Positions 58,059 through 64,000 of a stretch of 64,000 bases of DNA are shown here, one piece after another. Numbering within the stretch: position 1 is the first letter of the stretch; every line of letters begins with the position of its first letter. This DNA comes from Platycnemis pennipes (taxonomy: Eukaryota > Arthropoda > Insecta > Odonata > Platycnemididae): positions 29,211,773-29,275,772 of the forward strand of contig OW121850.1 of the NCBI GenBank assembly GCA_933228895.1, read 5' to 3'. The notes beneath the pieces were generated by a model that saw only the letters and a program-made list of their open reading frames with translations, did no database searches and had not been told where the DNA came from. A program made the translations under genes and the position numbers.

Positions 58059-58496
58059 TTTCATTAGAACATACATCTGGAGCATTCTACCATATGGCAG
58101 CGAAGCATGGACAACAACAGCAGCAGAAAAGTCCAGGCTGGAAGCATTTGAAATGCGGTGCTACCGAAGAATGATGAAGATAAAATGGATCGATCGAGTG
58201 ACTAACGAAGAAGTGTTAAGAAGAGTGGGAGAGAAGAGAAGTTTACTGAAAACATAAAAAGAAGGCAGTACAACTTAATACGCCAAATCTTAAGACACGA
58301 TGGTCTGATGGACTATCGTCGAGGGAAAAGTGGACGGGAAGAATGGAAAAGGCACGCCTCGTATGAGGTACATGGAGCAAGTTGTGAAGGATATAAAAGA
58401 GAGGAGCTACGTCAATATGAAGAGGTTGGCCGATAGAAGATTCGAGTGGAGGGCTGCGTCAAACCAATCCTAGGATTGTTGACCGATGATGATGAA
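58059..58496 (+). pseudogene. RTE-like retrotransposon, 5'-truncated, with 9-bp target duplication (copy B4)
   Basis: CGATTTCAT stands at 58050-58058 and again at 58497-58505, directly after the GATGATGATGAA tail. The insert codes for RTYIWSILPYGSEAWTTTAA, EAFEMRCYRRMMKIKWIDRV and TNEEVLRRVGEKRSLLKT up to 58257. It then breaks into other frames before the RRFEWRAASNQS-like end. The intact duplication marks it as one of the younger insertions. Confidence 0.93.
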
Positions 58497-58505
58497 CGAT
58501 TTCAT

Positions 58506-59665
58506 AATGATATTCAATCCAAAAATTAGAAATGTATTTAGTTACGGTAGTAGTGTAAGGCTTTAAGCGTACCCCGGCTACTATTGTCATATCGCAATGA
58601 CCAATTTCACAAACATTTCTAAACATAATAAGTATTAAAAACTAATCACAACCTAACACCAAAATGTGAAATGATGCAAGATACATTTTAATTTAATGTA
58701 TGTACGTTCGAAAATAGGGCTGGAAATAATAATTCTTTCATCAGGATCAGATAAAATGTATTGGTTCATTAGTGGCAGTAGTTTTTAAGAAATAGGATTG
58801 ATGGACATGATCCCGGCTGTATTTCAATCAGCATAGATATTAAGATGCATATTTTGTGCCAACTGACAGATTATAATGATGTGAGAGTGTCCTTGCAGAA
58901 GATATTTACGAAACATATCATGTGTGACACAATTTGTTGGCTCAGATTTCTTTATTTACATGCATCATCAAAAACTGTGGAATCCCAAATTACTAAATTC
59001 TTCATATATTGCTTTCAATTCGGACAGGAATTTACTATAGTCGTTGCATTAAACTGTGCCCTTCGTGGATTATTCTCCAAAATTAAGGCATAAAAGCTTT
59101 AAGAATCACAAAATAATTTCACAGGCTTTGTTATTTTCTCAGAAATTTCCTGAGTGCAAGTCGTTTTCCTGTTTACGTGCACACGCCCCGGCTTGGAGCA
59201 CAGAAATGACGTACCGCAACGAAATTCACTCACGAATTACTGGTTGTTTGGCATATCTTGACCTACGGTCGAGGAAGGATGCGCACGGAATTGATTATCT
59301 GAGCAGCACGATACTGGAGCTTTGCAATTAGTTTTCTCCACGTTTAATCCAGCAAAGCATTGACCCGTCTCCAGATTCTGCTACACAAACCAATTAGAAT
59401 GCATGCGAGTACACTTCGCAACTCAAGGAAATTGCAAGATCAGGGGCGCACGCAAAACAAGCAAATGAATCGGCCATCACACCACCTCCCCTTCACTTTC
59501 CCATCCTCCACTCCACTGCACAGATCACGAAGATGTGTAACACTTAAAAATGGAGTTTCCAGCATAACCTTCAATAAAAAAAAAGATTTTTTTATTTCCA
59601 ATCAGTCCTAGGTGCTCCTTCTTTTGGCGTTTGCAATTTTATATTTTCTATCGTTTTCAAGTCCG
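58506..59665. other. No recognised feature
   Basis: AT-rich. The frames at 58845-59093 and 59056-59331 (plus) are unrecognised. Confidence 0.4.
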
Positions 59666-59678
59666 TACCCGCACTTGT

Positions 59679-59740
59679 GATAGAAGAATCGAGTGGAGGG
59701 CTGCGTCAAACCAATCCTAGGATTGTTGACCCTTGATGAT
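59679..59740 (+). mobile_element. RTE-like retrotransposon, 62-base 3' end with 13-bp target duplication (copy B5)
   Basis: TACCCGCACTTGT at 59666-59678 is repeated exactly at 59741-59753. Between them lie only the last codons (RRIEWRAASNQS), the stop and CCTAGGATTGTTGACCCTTG ending in GATGAT. It is one of the shortest insertions that can still be recognised. Confidence 0.93.
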
Positions 59741-59814
59741 TACCCGCACTTGTAGGCTCTTCAGACTGGGCGCTAAGGCACAAGGATGGAAATGGAATGG
59801 TTAATAAGATGAAT

Positions 59815-59895
59815 GATGGAGAGAAACCGGGACGCAAACCCAGGCCCTCCGGATGAGAGATTAATACTTAACCACTACACCACTACACCGATCCG
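59815..59895 (-). mobile_element. tRNA-derived SINE head
   Basis: The minus strand reads GTGTAGTGGTTAAGTATTAA (A box and D loop) and GGGTTTGCGTCCC (B box; 59829-59841) with tRNA spacing. The A-box motif GTGTAGTGG is doubled. The body, if present, would extend to lower coordinates. Confidence 0.65.
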
Positions 59896-59916
59896 ACCCC
59901 CTCATGTTTGCGTCAT

Positions 59917-60700
59917 CATCATAAGTCATCAATCCTCAGCTTGGTTTGACGCAGCTCTCCACTAAGTTCTTTTATCGGCTAATCTCTTCATATTTACGTA
60001 ATTCTTCTCTTTCACATCCTTTATCACTTGTTCCATGTAACTTGCACGAGGCCTTACTTTGCCATTCTTCCCTTCCACTTGTCCCTCGACGATTGTCTTC
60101 ATCAGGCCATCATGCCTCATGATGTGGCCGATCAAGTTGTCCCGTCTTCTTCTTAGAGTATTCAGAAGTCTTCCCTTCTCTAATACTCTTCTTAGACCTT
60201 ACTCGGTCGATCCATTTAATCTTCATCATTCTTCTGTAGCACCACATTTCGAATGCTTCTACCCTTTTCTTTTCCCCTGCTGTCATTTTACATGCCTCGC
60301 TGCCATAAAGAAAAACGCTTCAGATGTACGTTCTGATGAATTGTTTCCTTACTTCTACACTTATATTTCCAGCGGTAAGTAGATTCTTCTTTTGATATAA
60401 TGCCCTCTTCGCCTGGGCTATTTTGCTGACTTACTGACTATTTCTTTCTTGCTTCGTCCGTCGTTGGTTACTCGGCTTCCAAGGTAACAGAACTCTTTCA
60501 CCTCTTCAATCTTTTGTTTTCATAGTTTAATGTTGGTTTTGGCGTCCTCTCTCTTGCTTCACACCAATATCTTAGTCTTGTTCTTATTGATCTTCAGCTG
60601 ATATCTGGCTATCGTCCCTTCCATGGTTATTAGCATCTTATTCAGATCCCTCTCTGTTTCTACTATGAGTGATATGTCATCAGCGTCAGCATGTTGGCGT
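59917..60700 (-). pseudogene. RTE-like retrotransposon including part of the RT active site (copy B6)
   Basis: On the minus strand it runs from ADADDISLIVETERDLNKML (the Asp-Asp pair is kept) through ARYQLKINKNKTKILV, SRVTNDGRS, TYIWSVFLYGSEACKMTAGE, EAFEMWCYRRMMKIKWIDRV and ILRHDGLM to the usual AASNQ-type end and a (GAT)n tail, seen as TCATCATCATAAG. It has several frameshifts, a short deletion at the NEEVL motif near 60200, and a small duplication near 60428-60440. The coding remnants are collinear with copy B3. Confidence 0.88.
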
Positions 60701-61539
60701 CAGCAAACCATTTTTACAAGGTTATCCTTCCCGTAGACTGAATTGGCTGGAGTGTGCTAACGTTTCAACGAAATAATTTAGCCGGCAAACGCAAGTATAA
60801 AGATGTTCATCTCCTGTCCTTTAGGTGGTTCGCAGGGTAGGTCTAACAGAAGACGATGGTAATTTATTGGGAATCTTAACAATTGTTGGCTCCCGCTAGT
60901 TATTCTTAGTGTGTTCTCCAACTGGAAACCCTAAATATTTTCATATTTTACGAGGGGGTTTAAGTTATTCTATTTAAATGCGTTCCCTACTGACCCGTTT
61001 TTTACACTCTGTTAATGCGCAAGTCAGCACCAACTAGTTTAAAATCGACGTCCATTAGGTTTGCTAGAGTGTCATGTCTTCGATTTAAAATACTCGTTAT
61101 CTTTATGGAATATGTTTTGAAACTACAGTTTGCTGGGCGCAAAAGAGAAAAATGGATTCTCATAAAGTCAGATCAAGGCATGACATCCACTACACAGACC
61201 TCTTGAAAAATAATTCACTTCCTTTGCCGACTCCTTTTAGTCAAGCGAGGAAAATATCCACTCACGGTTACGATTCTCTTGCGATAAAAATTGATTTTTT
61301 GACGTATGGAGAGATGTAGTGCCGCAGGAGAAAAAGGGGGTGAAAAAAGTGTAAATATTTATCGTGCCATCAACACATTTTGGCGAAGATTAAGGGAGGA
61401 ATCAAACAAAAATTGGGTTGTTATTCTGTTTCTTCACGTGTTCTTATTTTTTCCAAAAAGTATTAAAGAATTACATCCTACAGTCATTTTCATATACGAC
61501 TTATCGCCAGGGTTATACGAATGCGTATCCCAATGTAAT
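60701..61539. other. No recognised feature
   Basis: AT-rich, with unrecognised plus-strand frames at 61015-61206 and 61306-61584. Confidence 0.4.
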
Positions 61540-62230
61540 TACGCCTCCCCGCCCCCCTATTCTACCCCATCACCCTTAGAGTGAAGTGGTTTCCCCACGT
61601 TGTAGGTCACGCATTCGGGCACCAATTCGCTTCGCCAACCATCCACTTTGCTAACACGATTTTTCGAAAGAGGCGATTCCCGTGGCCCTGCCCGTCGCTG
61701 CAGCCCTCCCCTTCGATCCCATCCCACCGATTACTTTCGCATCTCCTCCCGTCCCGTTCCCCTCTTCCCATTAACAACCCCATCCTCTCCCGCCCACAGA
61801 ACACGACAACCACATCCCCTGCACCCATCGCCACCTACGCCGCCCCTCTCCGTACGCCCAGAGACTTCGAATCCGCTCCCAGATACGCCCACCGCGTAAT
61901 GACCCCCCCCCCCTTCCCAATCCTCCTCCCTCTTCCGCCGCTAGCGCCCTCTTCTCCTCCGCGCCGGGGCCAAATCTCCCTCAGAGACCCTTCGTCCCAC
62001 GCACCCCCTGCCACTTCTCGTCCGTCCCCGTCTGCTTCTCGGCCGTAGACGCCGCCGCCGCCTCCACTTGTGCGTCCCACGCCGGTCGCCCATTCAAGCC
62101 GCGCTTCGCCCAGCGGAAGGTTGTGAGAGATGCCGTCTGTCTTCGGGGTCGAGGAAGGAGGCGGAGTATGGGTCGAGGGCATATCGTGGGGGAGAGAACG
62201 CTGCCACCCGAGTGGTGTCTGTCCAAGCGA
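61540..62230. other. GC-rich, pyrimidine-rich plus-strand block
   Basis: The most strongly C-rich block in the window, with many CpG sites, switching to G-rich after about 62110. The 155-codon plus frame (61581-62048) is Pro/Ser/Arg-rich; two overlapping frames on each strand are also open. There is no signal peptide, domain or splice context. It may be a CpG island or first-exon-like sequence, but I cannot show it. Confidence 0.4.
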
Positions 62231-62812
62231 TAAGAGAAATCTGCAAGTTTTTATTTTATTTTAGATAGATAGATATTTTTTAATGCTCAAACTCATACGT
62301 ATGAAATACAATGAATGAAAAACCTTGAGTTTTACGTAGCTTACAAGGGGAAAACATGAATAAAGCTACCATCAGAAACAATATTGTTAGAATTCAATTA
62401 TTGCGCAATCAAAAGCAAGGCGTAAAAAAACAAAAAATATAAAAATCAACAAAATGTAACCAAAAAATATGTATAAATTGACATAACAAGATTGGCAAAT
62501 ATTATTGAAGAATGATATAGTTTTCTGTACGTATAATTTTCTGTAGGTATACATAGTTTTCTGCACATTCATATTTTCGAACATATTAACATTTTAACTA
62601 GGTAGTTTCCATTTGTTTTTTATTTTCTTCATCGAAAGTATATAACCTCAGGAGCGGTACGTATTTTAAGCTTTTCGACTATAGCATGACGTAAAGTTTT
62701 TTCCCCATTAATTAAAAAGTGAAAAAAAACTGAACGGCGCTAAAACGTGATGGCTAACTATTGGATGCCGGTTAATCATACCTGTAACGTGACACTCTTT
62801 CCTTTACTTGCC
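62231..62812. other. No recognised feature
   Basis: AT-rich. The 65-codon minus-strand frame at 62387-62584 is unrecognised. Confidence 0.4.
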
Positions 62813-63648
62813 ACTACATCTACATAATACCCTGCAAGCCACCATAAAGGTGTGATGCAGGGGGTGGATTCTCACCAAACATGAACTACATCTCATGCAT
62901 AAAATAGGATTAATATTAATATACCTATTAGTCTAAACTTCACTATTTAAAAAGATAAAAATAGCAAAGTAAGCATACGAAAACAAGATGTTAGCTGGGA
63001 TACCTTCAAGTCCTTATACCAACATGCAACTACCTATGCTATGGATTGATTCACTCGTATTGGATATATTTACCGCTCTTCATATCCCTAATTGTGCGTA
63101 CAAGGAAAAAAGGACATTTTGAATCTACCTATCAGTTTGGCAATCAATTTCTCTAATTTTGTAATTATGGTCCAGTCTACTATAGTAAGTTGGGGTTTGC
63201 AAAATATTTTTAACGTCATCACTGAAAATATTATCTTGGAATTTATTTAAGAGATTAAGCCTAAATTTCAACCTGCGATCTGACAATGATTCCCATTTTA
63301 ATTCATTTAATAGACTGGTTACGCTAGCATGGTTATCGAATCGTCCCTTTACAAATATTGCCGATCTTCGCTGCACACGTTCAAGTTCATTATTTAGACC
63401 GATTTCGTAGAGATCCCATACACTGGTAGCATATTTCACATGAGTTCTGGCAAGGGAAAAGACGCTGATTTCTCCTACATAATCGTCACATTTACCCAGT
63501 ACTCTTTTGATGAAACCTAGTTTACGATTACATTGCCCCATTATTTCACGTATGTGTTTACCCCAGGAAAGATCATGTGTCAGTCTTAAATGGATTCCAC
63601 GTTTGCTAATTCATCATTACTTATTTTGTACGTGCTAGGAGGAAAAGA
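62813..63648 (-). pseudogene. CR1/L2-type retrotransposon, longest continuous copy (copy 12)
   Basis: The minus strand carries 417 bases of open frame (63541-63125) encoding NRKLGFIKRVLGKCDDYVGE, YATSVWDLYEIGLNNELERV, VQRRSAIFVKGRFDNHASVT, LKFRLNLLNKFQDNIFSDDV and LQTPTYYSRLDHNYKIREID. A stop follows after CQTDR caused by a small duplication near 63125. The 3' untranslated part, the stem (CCACCATAAAGGTGTGATGC on the plus strand) and the tail (CTACATCTACATAATACC) end at 62813. It is 5'-truncated at about 63648, upstream of the WGKHIREI stretch. It is close in sequence to copies 3 and 6. Confidence 0.92.
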
Positions 63649-64000
63649 ACTCCCTGAGAATATTAGAGAAAAAAATCAAGTAAAACAGGTGAGTGAGACG
63701 AGCGATTGAAACACGAAATTTGCAAACCATTCGCGTCTGTAGCACATGGCTGATTGTTTACGCATTCAAGGATATTCCCAAAAGTTTTAATCACACTCCT
63801 CCAGGCAGTCTTATCGCATTACTCAAAACTTCCGTTCGTACAAAATGATCTCAAGTTAAGGACGCCCTTCAACTCCACAGAGAAATTGTTTGATTTCTTA
63901 TTTGACACTCACCTGCCTCCCGTTTCATCCTTTTATTTTCCGTTTAAGGGGTACTACTTTACTACTGCCCGTCCTCATTGCCAATTGCAGAAGTCATATC
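63649..64000. other. No recognised feature
   Basis: Mixed composition without supported features up to the window edge. Confidence 0.35.

Noticed and set aside
60059..60382. 107-codon plus-strand frame
   Set aside because: It is the antisense shadow of the minus-strand RTE copy.
61581..62048. 155-codon plus-strand frame as a gene
   Set aside because: Pro/Ser-rich low complexity with simultaneous open frames on both strands. It fits GC-rich composition better than coding.

Overview
This window reads as intergenic or intronic DNA from a large, repeat-rich animal genome, most likely an arthropod and probably an insect. The background is AT-rich, reading frames are short, and no bacterial gene layout is present. 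It contains decayed non-LTR retrotransposons, a Penelope-like element with a GIY-YIG domain, tRNA-derived SINEs, TA-flanked inverted-repeat elements and minisatellites. I could not support any intact host protein-coding gene. Nearly every recognisable coding stretch is a broken reverse-transcriptase remnant. The species assignment is an inference.

Left part (1-14 kb): a Penelope-like remnant on the minus strand (780-1500), two PLE-like palindromes (6166-6272, 7290-7424), a 424-bp dispersed repeat (6690-7112), and a dense cluster of CR1/L2-type retrotransposon fragments (6.1-13.6 kb). One of these fragments is split by a 1533-bp foldback element with ~490-bp inverted arms and a TA target duplication (8549-10081). 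Two copies of the same GC-rich minisatellite lie in opposite orientation at about 7.6 and 13.9 kb.

Middle part (14-44 kb): mostly unrecognised AT-rich sequence with scattered SINEs, L2 3' ends, another PLE-like palindrome (19788-19922), and a composite cluster at 29.2-30.4 kb made of a pogo/Tigger-like MITE, a tRNA SINE and the second copy of the 424-bp repeat. There is also an 87-bp repeat pair that stays open in one frame (38480-38653). GC-rich, strand-biased blocks begin to appear.

Right part (44-64 kb): several RTE-like retrotransposon copies ending in (GAT)n. Two have clear target site duplications, and one of these is only 62 bp long. A tRNA-like cloverleaf sits inside a perfect 13-bp inverted repeat (48385-48496). 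More SINEs, GC-rich strand-biased blocks every few kb, and a long L2 copy at 62813-63648 complete the region.

The retroelements are linked by mechanism. The L2-type copies share a 3' stem-loop followed by a short TAGATG-type tail. The RTE-type copies share a (GAT)n tail and are strongly 5'-truncated. The SINEs carry RNA polymerase III A/B boxes and presumably depended on LINE machinery, but no SINE/LINE tail match could be established by eye.
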